This document shows positions 19,183 through 30,614 of a stretch of DNA of 64,000 bases, one piece after another. Numbering within the stretch: the first letter of the stretch is position 1; each line of letters opens with the position of its first letter. The stretch covers positions 47,377,336 to 47,441,335 of the forward strand of contig CM077006.1 of the NCBI GenBank assembly GCA_039090855.1, in the 5' to 3' direction. The translations under genes and the position numbers were made by a program. The DNA comes from Macrothele yani (taxonomy: Eukaryota > Arthropoda > Arachnida > Araneae > Macrothelidae). The notes under the pieces are model-generated. The model was given only the letters and a program-made list of their open reading frames with translations. It searched no databases and was not told the origin of the DNA.

Positions 19183-20005
19183 CGGGAATTTTACTCTTGT
19201 TGTCTACTACAGAAACACATGTATTCACAAGAGAACAACTCATAAATTTCCCGGGAATTCTAATCTTGTTGTCTACTACAGAAACATGCATTCACAAGAG
19301 AACATCTCATAAATTTCCCGGGAATTCTAATCTTGTTGTCTACTACAGAAACATGTATTCACAAGAGAACATCTCATAAATTTCCCAGGAATTCTAATCT
19401 TGTTGTCTACTACAGAAACACATGTATTCACAAGAGAACATCTCAAATTTCCCGGGAATTCTAATCTTGTTGTCTACTACAGAAACACATGTATTCACAA
19501 GAGAACATCTCATAAATTTCCCGGAAATTCTAATCTTGTTGTCTACTACAGAAACACATGTATTCACAAGAGAACATCTCAAATTTCCCGGGAATTCTAA
19601 TCTTGTTGTCTACTACAGAAACATGTATTCACAAGAGAACATCTCATAAATTTCCCGGGAATTCTAATCTTGTTGTCTACTACGGAAACACAGGTATTCA
19701 CAAGAGAACATCTCATAAATTTCCCGGGAATTCTAATCTTGTTGTCTACTACAGAAACACATGTATTCACAAGAGAACATCTCATAAATTTCCCGAGAAT
19801 TCTAATCTAGTTGTCTACTACAGAAACATGTATTCACAAGAGAACATCTCATAAATTTCCCGGGAATTCTAATCTTGTTGTCTACTACAGAAACACATGT
19901 ATTCACAAGAGAACATCTCATAAATTTCCCGGGAATTCTAATCTTGTTGTCTACTACGGAAACACATGTATTCACAAGGGAACATCTCATAAATTTCCTC
20001 ATGAA
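19183..20005. repeat. ~67-bp minisatellite, 12 units
   Basis: The unit runs from CCCGGGAATTCTAATCTTG through TTGTCTACTACAGAAAC to CAAGAGAACATCTCATAAA. Units are 64-68 bp and differ by the presence of CA in ACACATG and of TAA in CTCATAAATT. The phrase TTGTCTACTAC occurs 12 times. The first unit overlaps the subterminal part of the hAT element, so the array probably grew from that element's end. Both strands have long open frames across it, which is a by-product of the repeat. Confidence 0.95.
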
Positions 20006-20620
20006 AAAAAATTCTCTTAGCTCCTGGGTGACCGAGAACTGTTGAATTACACACAGTAAAACTGAACAAATTTTAGCAGCAATTTAAAACTGAAAGAATT
20101 TATTAAATCCACTCATGACTGAATGCAGCATGTAAAATCATGCTCAAAACAGGGTGTTTTACCAGATAATTATATTTATTTGATCACTGGCCATCTACTG
20201 AGCAACAGTATTTGTACCACCTACCTGAATATAGACGCCTTTTTTAAGACTACCCGTTATTTTGATTCACGAACTACCATTTTGATCCATGAACCAGTAC
20301 CGGCAAATCGTTGTTTCTTTTAAGATAAATGCGAGTGCGACACAGATTACGGAACATCTCTGCCGAAGAATCGCTTTGTGTTCTGTCTGCACGTGGGTAA
20401 AGGTGTGGGGATGATGGACCATGAAATTTGTTACTTGTGCCTCCAAGATTACAGAAGAAGGGTAGGCTCTACCAATGTCCTTGTGGCTCAAAGTCCAATG
20501 ACCTACGCTTAACCGTAGTTACATTAATTTATTTATAACAGCTTGCTTGGTCAGGTGACAAATTTTTCACTGGAGTAGAGAGAATTTTGCTTTAGCATTT
20601 TACAGCAAACGCCCAACATA

Positions 20621-21847
20621 CACCGAAGAGCCAGAAAAACTGGTATACACTAGTCTAATACTTGGTAGGTCCACCACGGGAGCGCAGGACTGCAGAAATA
20701 CGACGGGGCATGGGCTCCACTACCTTCTGGAAATATGCTGTAGGAAATGCACACCATACTTCCTGCAGAGCGTTCCACAATTCGGGTGTATTCCGAGGTC
20801 TCGGATTCCTGTGTTCGATAGCGCGTTGCATGGCATCCCAAATGTGTTCTATCCCGTTCAGATCTGGGGACTTGGGTGGGAATGGCAATACCCCAAACTC
20901 AGATGAATGCTCCTCTAACCATAATGGCCATACCCCAAACTCAGATGAATGCTCCTCTAACCATAATGTGGCGTCCCGACACTTGCATTGTCCTGTTGGA
21001 ACAGGCCCAACCCATCAGCGTGAATGCAGGACATGAACGGGTGTACCTCGTCAGAAAGGATGCGCACATAGCGTTGGCCGGTCACAGACGTTAGTAGACG
21101 TACCAGGAGTTTCAATGAAGTCCAGCTAAACACACCCCATACCATTACGGACTCCCCACCAACCGGTACAGTTCCCTGTTGACAGGCGGGATCCATGGCT
21201 TCATGGGGTTTTCGCCACACACGAATCCTTCCATCTGCCCGATACAGTTGGAGATGCGACTCGTCAGACCAGGCTACTTGTTTCCAGCCATCAAGTGTCC
21301 AGAGGCGGTGTTACCGTGCCCAAACGAGGCGCATAGCTCTGTGTCGTACACTCATCAAGGGGACTCTAGTTGGGCATCGGCTCCCAAAGCCCATATCGTG
21401 CAGGGTACGTTGCACAGTCCGGACGCTGATGCTTGTTGAGGCTCCAGCATTGAATTCCGATGATACCTGTGAGTGTGTTGCAACTGACGATGGTTACGTT
21501 CACCCAATGTCTTTTTACGGCCACACTGGTATCGTAGGTTATAGAGGTTTTGCCGGAATTCTTGTAGTCACGGTACACCCTTGTAACGGTCGTCCGTAAA
21601 ATCCGAACTTCGTTTCTACCTCCGAAATCCTATGGCCCATCTCACGAGCGCCAACTATGACACCGCGTTGAAAATCGCTTAAATCATTATTACTTGTCAT
21701 TCTCATGACGAAAACAGCTCTGACAGCTGGCAAGGATATCTATCGCTTTATATACGCACTGGCGGACGCAACCAAGAACGCGCATAGGCGACGTTGCTAT
21801 GTATTTTGCATAAGCTAGTCTGTACCAGTTTTTTTGGCACTTCAGTG
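20621..21847 (-). mobile_element. Tc1-like element 2, inside the hAT element
   Basis: Inverted repeats CACCGAAGAGCCAGAAAAAC at the left and CACTGAAGTGCCAAAAAAAC inverted at the right, flanked by TA (20619-20620 and 21848-21849). 1227 bp. Contains a 46-bp tandem duplication at about 20886-20968. Confidence 0.88.
20650..21700 (-). pseudogene. Tc1 transposase (DD34E), frameshifted
   Basis: Start MTSNNDLSDFQRGVIVGARE at 21700. The HTH region is followed by a frameshift, then FNAGASTSVRTVQRTL. The catalytic core has AWSDESHLQLYRADGR (first acid), WRKPHEAMDPACQQGTV, GLFQQDNAS (second acid), and, in other frames, SPDLNGIEHIWDAMQ (third acid). The 46-bp duplication falls between the second and third acid motifs and shifts the frame. 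Inactive. Confidence 0.9.
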
Positions 21848-22067
21848 TATATGTATATATATAGAATGAAATGTCTTTAAGACAATAGCTTTTTAGAAAA
21901 ATCATATAAAACTGAAATGAATCTAACGATTTTTATTCATAAGTATCAAAACAATTATTCGTTCTTTCCAGACAATCCAGAGTAACAGAATAAGAGAAGT
22001 AGTGGGCCATTTCTTAAGTGGTCCACCGGGAAATATCCCGGTGGGACAATCCGCCCCTGCTCCCATG

Positions 22068-23384
22068 TGTTTCCGTGGCCAAGGTGAACTTCCATGTAGC
22101 TTTTTAATCACCTGTGATGTGTTCAATGTTGTAATAGAATAATTCTATTAACAGAGGAATTATACTTAGATTTCAGTAAACATGCATAACTGGATAATTC
22201 TCACACTCATAAAAGCACATCATTCAGCTCATTAATTCAGACCCAGACAATTTTAAAAACTGATACTTTACAATAAGAAATACTTAAAAGCTTCTACAAA
22301 GTGTCTTAGCAATGCAAAACCCTCGAGAGGTGTATAGTAATAGGAAGACAGCACATTTATATTTCATTCGCAAGTTTCAGATGAAAGTGACATGACGTCA
22401 CTGAACTGCAGTTGAAATGAGGTGTTAGTGAAAGAGCCTAGTAAAAACATTAGTATTAATCTTCATTGCAAGAAAAAGGCTTTTTCAGAAAAAAAAATAG
22501 GTATTTTTTTTTCTGCATTGTGGTTCTGACTCCCCCCTAAAATGCGGGGCCCTAGGCCTGGGCCTTGCAGGCCTAGGCGTAAATCAGGCCCTGGGCGTGT
22601 GCTCGCGGTGTAACTTGAGATGGGAGTTTTAATGAGCTGGCGGCATTACTAATGCCTTATGCGGCTTTCGCAGTCGCAGAGAGTCATTCCATCTATTCCT
22701 GACATATTAGCCAATTAATTTTACTCGGACTTTATATGAATTCCTCTCTGATATTGCATCGGTGATTAAATAATCTTTTAAGCTATGATAGGAGTGTTTT
22801 CTCAGCGGGTTTTTCCGTTTTTGGAACAGATTGTACTGTATTCTTTGGGGATATGGAGGTAAGGGTGGGGGAAGCAAACTGGTTTCTGGTTAGGGAGCGG
22901 GCATTCGAGATGGCTATTTATTCCGGGCTTGGGTAAAAAATGCCATAGGGCGCGCATTAGTGCGATTCTGCAGAGAAGGAAAGGCTTTTTCAAGAACTAT
23001 TAGATATTGGATAGTTGATAGCATGCCGACGATAATTTACCCCTTATCTCTACGCAGTAGCTCCTGCTAATTCTATTTAGCAACATACATATTTGTAGCG
23101 CATTATGGACCGATAATACATATTAGCATTACTTGAGCAACATACGATTGCAGCTCCGCATATTCATTTTGGATGGCCGGCCTGCCGCCCGCCCGCCCGC
23201 CTAAGCACCCAGATGGAAACGAACGGTCAAAGAAAATCGTCCAGTTACACGTAAAAATAGATATAGGTCCCTTTCAAGCATTCCCTATTTGAGAAATACG
23301 TTGGTTAATTGCAATAGAAGAGAGTGGAAGTGTGGAAAAGGAGATTTTATTATTATTATTATTATTAATGGTTGAACAGGTTAG
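22068..23384. other. No gene; isolated hAT-like end near 22560-22594
   Basis: Reverse-oriented CAGGGCCTGATTTACGCC ends at 22594 and looks like a hAT terminus (CAGGG start). Its partner was not found. The remainder is AT-rich, apart from a short GC-rich patch near 23176-23205 (repeated GCCC) and an (ATT)n tract near 23346-23368. Confidence 0.35.
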
Positions 23385-23761
23385 TCAGTTTTCGGGCTCG
23401 TTCGTGCTGGGCTCTATCTTGCAATATAAAATTCGGGCTCGGATAGGCTCGGGTTGATATACCACGGGCTCGGAAGGGCTCGGGCTGCAAAAATTGAGCC
23501 CGAACTCAGCTCTAGTACACAGCGACATGAAACTCTTACCCTTTGCAAGTCGTTTCCTTGAAATCTGTGTCTACCCAGCCCCTGTTTCTGACCAAAACGA
23601 ATTCACAAGACAAAAGCAAAAAAAAAATAAAACTAGTTTACAGAAACCTGTCCCTTTCTCGATTTCTGTTTATTGTTTGCCCAGGTATGCCTCCTGGGTC
23701 ATTGGGCATGGTGAGCCCCATGACTATATAGCCGCCCCCCCCCCCACCTTAATCCGGCCCT
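23385..23761. other. GGGCTCG-rich subterminal region and a second hAT-like end
   Basis: GGGCTCG-type motifs recur five or more times between 23393 and 23500, ending GAGCCCGAACTCAGCTC. This is the style of hAT subterminal repeats. Reverse-oriented CAGGGCCGGATTAAGG ends at 23761. No pair of ends could be matched, so the elements are not delimited. Confidence 0.35.
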
Positions 23762-24599
23762 GAAGGGAACACTTACAACCAGCGGCAGATATACAGTCGA
23801 TACTTCTGAGATCAAACAGTGCGATTAAATTGTTTTGCCGTAGCTTTTGGCATAAGCTGATCACTATGGAAACATTTCTGTTTGACGAGCGCAGGGAGAT
23901 TTGGGCAACTTTTGGTTCAGGTTCATCAGCCGCTTAAAGGGTTAAAATGTCGCGGGGGTATGATTTTCACTTCGTGATCCGTTCTGTACCAAAAAAAAAA
24001 AAAAAGAAGAAGAACGCGAGAGGGAAGAACCAGAAAAATTTATAAAATACCTTACGTCGCTCGAATCCAACGGTGCCGTCGAGAGTTTTCATGAAACAAG
24101 TGATATATGTGAAATCGGTTGAGTTGTTTCTTGGAAACTTTCCATCTCTGGAGCTACGGAACTGCCTCGCTTTTCTTTGTGTTTCAATCACCACAGAGTT
24201 AGTTACTCCAAGGTTAACCAGCCGTATCTGTTTTGTCATCACGGCTGGCGCGGGAGTAGGTCGCTTTCTAACGTCTAAATGTCAACAGAGTTCGAGGTTG
24301 CTTAGTAGTAGTTTGCTTTCTCATCTGACACACACAATCTTCCTCATATTTTCAGTACTCAAATTTATCATGGTATTTCAAGAATACGGAAATTTATACT
24401 AAAACAGTTATCTTCCCACAAATTCCGTTCCTAAATTCAATTTGAATAAGGAAAAGGCAGCTAAATTATTTTCTGCACGAATTTCATAGACGTTAAAGTC
24501 TTGGAGAATATTATTTATTCTGAAAGAAATTAAGGAACAAGTATTCTTCACAAATAAAATAGAAATTCGAAAGTACATTATCTTTAAGCAATCATATTA
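23762..24599. other. No recognisable gene
   Basis: Frames of up to 109 codons on the plus strand (24073-24402) show no recognisable domain and no supporting context. Confidence 0.35.
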
Positions 24600-25650
24600 G
24601 ACACGGGCCGGGCCTAAAATTTCGTAGGCGGGCTTGGACGGACCTACACTTGCATGTGTACCGTGTAGTCAGGTTGTTGATAAATTTAGGTCATTCTGTT
24701 TTTGAAGTCTGTCTTTCTTTCCCTTCCCGTGATCATATTTCTTGTTTCCCGCAATCATTCTTCTCTCCCGCCTTGTGCTATTTTTTATTTATTTACTTAT
24801 TCATTTTGCGCGCGTCTTTTTGTCTTTGATATTTGGCAATCGCACTCCCCTTTGAATCCATATTTCATTTAATTCGGAAGTTTACACCAGAAGTACGACG
24901 ATTTGCATTTATAGGAATTAGGAATTAATTAAAGCTTCCATATGCGCTAGTAAACTATTCTTAGGCTCTGTCTTTATAATTTTGATTTACTACTTACTTT
25001 GTTTTAAATATGGATGAATATTGGGTTGGATAAATTAGAGGTTCGAGGAGCAAAACAATCGAAAAATTGTGTTACATTTGGATTTTGGGAGTTATATCCT
25101 AAACCTCAAGAATTAAAATCAAAGACGTCGGGCCAACAGAACGGAATCATATTCTGCGTCCGAGAGTTTGTTGTATTAACTATTAACCATTAAGTATGTT
25201 ATTGTGTGTGCGTGTGTGTAACTGAGCACCAATTTATATTATATTTTGGGCAAAAGTGTCAAAGAAGACAGTACTTGACTCGTATAAACAGTGATCTGAC
25301 CCTGCGAAGGGTTCGATTATGAAATGACGGTAGTTTACTGAATACTATTAATGAACCTGTTTCCACTGTTCAACGCATTTGCCGTATTTCTGGTTACTGG
25401 TGGGTTAGTCAACTTACTTATGCCCTCTTTTTACACGAGTTTGTCCAAAAAGTAACAGTACAAATACCGTCTGTGTTAAAGCAAGTGACAGTTACGCAAA
25501 TAAAACTTATGCCGGACCTGAATGGGTCGGGCGTGACAATTGGGTGAGAACGGGCCGAGCCGGGTCGGGCCTGACATTAATTGGGTGGGAACGGGCCGGG
25601 TCGGGCCTGGAATTAACTTGGTGGGCCCGGGTCTAAAGATATTGCCTCTG
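24600..25650. mobile_element. Possible non-autonomous hAT-like element
   Basis: The left end has TTAGACACGGGCCGGGCC; the right end, inverted, has TTTAGACCCGGGCCCACC. Repeated GGGTCGGGC-type motifs lie at 25535-25625. The inverted ends plus subterminal repeats suggest a non-autonomous DNA transposon of about 1.05 kb. No target duplication was found. Confidence 0.4.
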
Positions 25651-25794
25651 CAGGGATCTAAATCTTATTGAAGTACCGAATTGCTTTTAGTATACCATAT
25701 AGCCATCTTCAAGTAGCGAGGATTTGATTTTGGGGGAGTGGGGTCCGAATTCTGTCTCACGCTCTTAGCTTATGTATATACGTGTGAGTAATGT

Positions 25795-25915
25795 ATCATT
25801 ATCAACCATTATCTATACACTGCTGGATGAAGGTCTCCCCAGATTTCTTCCACAACTTTCTTCATTCAGCCAGTCTCCTCCATGTTACCCCGACGTTCTC
25901 CCGAATTGTGTTATT
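25795..25915 (-). repeat. RTE LINE 3' end fragment
   Basis: The plus strand reads ATTATCAACCATT, then CACTGCTGGATGAAGGTC, the inverse of the 3' end of the RTE copies at 27.8 and 44.15 kb (their QQWI ending and the following GGTTGACAAT). Confidence 0.65.
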
Positions 25916-26660
25916 CTGTATATATATATATATATGCAGGGTTCGCGATGTCGATCACATTCCTCGCAATTTGCGAAAAATAAAAATACAGTTAGGCTCA
26001 GTTCTGATTGAGCCGTCAGTTCGAAACGTAGGACTACGACTTGCAGATCGTAGTGTCGAAATGAGCTAGTCGAGTATGGTTTCAAAGCGTTTATTTAAAA
26101 TATTATAGCGAACACAGGTCTATGATATGAAAAGTAGCTTACATAATTATTACAAATAACTCTGGTTACATAGCGAACACAAAGCATATCGTTACAGGAA
26201 TTATCCAACGTGGGGCTTTTTTTTTCTTGGGCTTCTTAACATTCCTCATCACTTGCTCTTGCCTCTCGTTTTGATTTTCTCCACCTTTGCTTGCGTTCAT
26301 TCTGCGAATTCCGCGGCACTGTCGAAAATGTTAACCCGATCACACGAAAACAATTTTTTAAAATTTTAATTTAAACCACTGCGATATGTTCTTTATATAC
26401 TCTAATAGATCTCGTAGAGAGCTTTAAAACGATACCACGCGCAGTCGTTTTGCACTCAGTTGTCCAGATGAACCGCGATATTGTCAAAAGCGTTCACCAG
26501 TTCACAAGATTTTTTATTTTTTTTTAAATGTTCAGTTCAAACCCACTGCGAAATGTTCTTTGTATATTTGACTAGATCTCGTAGAGAGCTTTAAACAAAT
26601 ACCATGCACAGTCTGTGTTGCGTCACGGTTACCGAAATAAAATGAGTAAAAAAAATAGTC
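25916..26660. repeat. Diverged ~168-bp duplication at 26345-26620; otherwise no gene
   Basis: CTCGTAGAGAGCTTTAAA occurs at 26411 and 26579, with similar flanks (CCACTGCGA, ATGTTCTTT, TACCA, GCACAGTC). This indicates two diverged copies with a period of about 168 bp. Upstream is AT-rich DNA with a (TA)n tract near 25918. Confidence 0.55.
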
Positions 26661-27895
26661 ACTAAAATTTTTTCACACCGCTTGAAGGTAACACTGGACA
26701 TGGCTCAACCGAGAGAACAAGCTGGATTCAGGAGTGGCTACAGCACAATAGATCATATCCACGTATTGAGAGAACTAATTGCAAGAGCGAGGGAATATGA
26801 ACTTCCATTGTGCATGGCTTTTATAGATTATGAAAAGGCATTTGATCCGGTGAAACCATCAGCAGTTACAATGGCTCTGAAATCCTGTGGTATTGAAGAT
26901 GCATACATTAATATTATTAATAACATCTATGAAAATGCAAGGGCAAAGATTCGGCTGTTTGAAAATACAACACACATAAAAATTGGAAAGGGAGTGAGAC
27001 AAGGTGACACCATATCTCCCAAACTCTTGAATGCCACATTGGAAAATGTCTTTCAATCACTGAACTGGGAAAACAAAGGGATAAAGATTAATGGAGATTA
27101 ACTCACCTTCGTTCTGCTGATGACGTAGTCATTTTTGCAACTACCCCATCAGAGCTGCAGAGTATGATCCAGGAACGTGCTGACAAGAGTAAAGAAGTGG
27201 GATTAAAAATGAACTTTCAGAAGACAAAAGTGATGTTTAATGCTTTTACAAGAAATGAAGATTTATCGATTGATGGAGAAAAGCTGGAGATAACAGACAC
27301 GTACGTTTATCTTGGACAGCAGATATCAAGTGAGGGTCACATTGATGAAGAAATTAATCGGCGTATAAAACTTGCCTGGAGAGCTTTTGGAAGAAACAGC
27401 ATAATTTTCAAGAGCAATATGCCATTATGTCTTAAAAGAAAAGTGTTTCATCAATGCATCCTACCAGTGCTCACGTATGGTGTAGAGACTTGGACCTTAA
27501 CTAAAAGAGACATACAAAGACTGCAGACAACTCAAAGCAGCATGGAGAGGTGCATGCTTGGTGCAACCAAAAGAGATAAGAAGAGGAACACTTGGATCCG
27601 AAAAATGACAAGAGTGGAAGACATCGTGATCAGAGTAAAATCACTGAAATGGCAATGGGCTGGACATACTACAAGATGGACAGAACATCATGGACAGCCG
27701 AAATTTTAGATTGGATTCCAAGGGACAGGAAAAGACCCAGAAGAAGACCACGTGGGAGATGGGTGGATGAAATTCGAAAGTATGCGGGAGTAACATGGAG
27801 GAGACTGGCACAAGACAGACCGTCGTGGAAGAAACTTGGGGAGACCTTCGTCCAGCAGTGGATTGGTAATGGTTGACAATGATGATATATATATA
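26661..27895 (+). pseudogene. RTE-type LINE, 5'-truncated RT and C-terminal region
   Basis: Starts within the RT finger region (the equivalent of 42990 in the long copy). Motifs: AQPREQAGFRSGYSTIDHIH, AFIDYEKAFDPV (RT catalytic aspartate region), GVRQGDTISPKL, then a 10-bp loss at about 27098 that shifts the frame. After it come ADDVVIFAT in another frame, YVYLGQQISSEGHI, LTYGVETWTLTK and, after a further shift near 27700, GRWVDEIRKYAG and QDRPSWKKLGETF. The last part is the characteristic RTE C-terminus. The 3' end is GACAATGATGATATATATAT, the short simple-repeat tail of RTE elements. It is roughly 95 percent like the copy at 41-44 kb by eye. Confidence 0.93.
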
Positions 27896-28929
27896 TAATA
27901 TTGTTTTTGAAAAACTAAACGGTCGAAATACTTACTCGCCATAGTTTATTAAATATTTACTTTTATGACTCACGTATCTTCTTTCATTGGTTTCATGACA
28001 ATAACATTCATTAATCCACCTACTTAAGTACCGCTCAATGCCAGGAATTAGTAAACCTTATTGTTTGTTGTTACGATTTAACTCCACTTAGTATGTATGT
28101 ATGTATGTACACTGTGGCTCGGTGTGTTCATGAATGACGCGAATAAATGCAATGTGTGTTGTACGTAAGTAAATGTATACTCTCGAATAACTCCTTTCAT
28201 TCCACACTTTCAAAGATATAGGCATGCGAAAGATGCATAGCATACATTATCTATTGTACAAAGAGTAGCAGGGTACTCATTTAATTCTTTTTCTCCCAGT
28301 TCGACACAAAAAGAATTGTTGCGCCCACTTCTAGAAGCGAACATATCGAATTGTGCCCAAGGACAAAGAGATACAATGAACACGCAATTTCTTGACATGC
28401 ACATATGTTTTGCGAAACGGCATATTACACGCTTGGTGAAATATGGATGACTCGTGTACTTGCAATCTCTGTAGCGGAGTCTGGATTTTGTAGTCTGGAA
28501 CATTCCCCAGCTGGCGAATGTTTGATCAAGAGAACAATTTCTTTGCAGTGAGTTTCGAAATCATTTGGGAGAAATTTATTCTAAATAATTTCCGAAACCC
28601 AGTAAAAGAAAGAAGGGTACTTTGGGTGTGCATAGCAGCCATGCTTTAATTTCCTCCTTGTGTGCTGAGCTCACATCAGGACACGCAGTGTTCAAAACTA
28701 AATACAGAGGGACTGCGGGTATACATACGTTTTTCGCTTTTATACGAAATTCTGCCGATATTTTACTGTAGTTTCTATAGCTTTAACTCTGTTATAGTAA
28801 TTCATTTATACGCTTTTTGCGAGTATACGTTGAAATTTGTGTTTCAGATTATCAGAAATACACTATTTTTTGATTCTTTTATACGTAATCCGGTATCTTA
28901 CAAATTTGAGAGAACTGAGACAGCGTTGT
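27896..28929. other. No recognisable gene
   Basis: AT-rich DNA with an (ATGT)n tract near 28091. A 97-codon frame (28210-28503, minus) has no recognisable domain. Confidence 0.35.
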
Positions 28930-30010
28930 TGCCCATACAGCACAAAACGTTTCAGATATGTATCAATAATATTACAATCTCTCATTTTCGTTACACTTTC
29001 AGAGATATCTTACAATTACGTTTCAGCAACATCTATTTTGGAAAATAACTCTTTGTACATTACGGTTACGTTAAAAATAGCATTCACCGATACTACTGTT
29101 TTATAGTTTCTATTGTACATAATTGCTACCTTGATGTTACATTCCAGCTATATTTAAGATTTTTGGTTTGGCAACGGCGTGGATACGCATGCGCATTTAT
29201 GCCATTTCACAGAAGCACTCTCGTAGTCGTATTTCCATGTGCTACTGGGATATTCTTTGGTGATACTGTTGTACTCGAGTTAGCTAGTTAGTTGATTTAA
29301 TATTTCATCTTTTTTTTTCTTTTTGTGATTCAAGATCTGAAAGTAATTGTTTTGATTATTATAATTTTTAAACTCTAAAAAGCATTTTATAAAATCTAAG
29401 TAGATGGCTGTGTTGTTGTATTAGTTTACTACACCAGCATGGTTTTTTTATTTGAAGCTGAGAAATTTCATATTGGTAGGTATTTAGAGAAATGACGAAT
29501 TTGATTTTCTTTTTTCGCTGAAATATAGTCTATTCCACATGTATAATAGAAATTCGACACCTTCATTTGGGACCGATTTTTATTTCTTTTGTTATCAATA
29601 TATAAACGCCGCCACTGTTCCCAATGGACAGCGGACTGCGTTGAACCTGTGAAAACGTAAACAACTCGTAATACGACTGTTGTTGCTTTTGATCAGCTGT
29701 CGAGGGTAATATTTTTTATTGTGATTTTACGAAGTTTATTAAAACCATAATACGGAATAAATACTTCAAGTTGTATAATACTAAGGTGTAAGTTCCATTA
29801 CTATAAAGTAACATGAAGTTGGTATGTTGAAGTTACAAAGATCTTTCACTGTAACGTATCGGTTATGTTTCAAAGTTGTGCAACGTTTGAGAACATTTTG
29901 ACGTAACTGTAAGGTTTCTGAAACATTACTGTTACATTGCGCAACATATGTTTCAGTGCTACGTACTTGTAACATATACGAAATATTCTTTTCTGTGCTG
30001 TGTTCCTTCT
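28930..30010. other. Possible non-autonomous DNA element with ACAGCACA ends
   Basis: ACAGCACAAAA near 28938 and its inverse TTTTCTGTGCTGT near 29990 face each other. Subterminal motifs such as ACGTTTCAG and GTTACATT recur near both ends. No target duplication and no coding domain were seen, so this is tentative. Confidence 0.3.
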
Positions 30011-30612
30011 TGGTGCAACTAAAGTTGAATCTTGATACCATCAAAAAAAGGGCATGGAGTTTACTTTCAGTTTAAATGAAAAATTGGTTTAGAATTATGA
30101 CTCGCACACATATGTGCTATTTAAAAATTGATATATCTCTGGAACGTAACTTTGTGGCTCCACTATTTCTTGGCGTGGTAGAAAAATATTCTAAATGTAT
30201 CATTAATATTCAACATTCTGGTTTCAAACTGATGCATTCATGATCTGATCCGCAGAAAAAAAAAGCTGTTAATTCACGAGTTCCACACAAAAGCACTAGT
30301 CCCCGTTGCTTAGTTGTAAGGATTTCACTTAATCTAAAATCAGGATTTTTTTGTCTACAGATAGAAAGAGAGGTTTGATTCTTATCAGCTTTATGATTTT
30401 TGTGATGCGATAAAATATACAGGGAAACTTATGGTAACCCACATTATCGTCCACAAAGAAAATAAGTCAAGATTAAATACAAAACAAACATCCACTGCAA
30501 CTCCAAAGAACTTTCTCAATCAAATATATGGCACTGATTAGAAAGTTCAGTACTAGCATTTTTTTTTATCACAGAAAATAACTAGTTAGTTACATTATCG
30601 TTGAAGAAAATA
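30011..30612. other. No recognisable gene
   Basis: AT-rich intergenic DNA; I see no structure. Confidence 0.35.
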
Positions 30613-30614
30613 TA

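Larger units (their letters stand above)
19153..22059. mobile_element. Non-autonomous hAT element with exact 8-bp target duplication
   Basis: The left end reads CAGGGGCAGATTG and the right end, inverted, CAGGGGCGGATTG. Both flanks carry CTCCCATG (19145-19152 and 22060-22067), an exact 8-bp duplication. Inside lie the minisatellite at 19183-20005, unassigned sequence, and a Tc1 element (20621-21847) that inserted later. No hAT transposase domain is visible. Without the Tc1 it would be about 1.7 kb. Confidence 0.88.

Noticed and set aside
19183..20005. CRISPR-like regular repeats
   Set aside because: The units are contiguous with no unique spacers, and the context is a eukaryotic transposon; it is a minisatellite.
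19197..20020. Open frames on both strands across the minisatellite
   Set aside because: Frames arise from repetition of a stop-free unit; no start context or domain.
24073..24402. 109-codon plus-strand frame
   Set aside because: No domain and no supporting neighbours.
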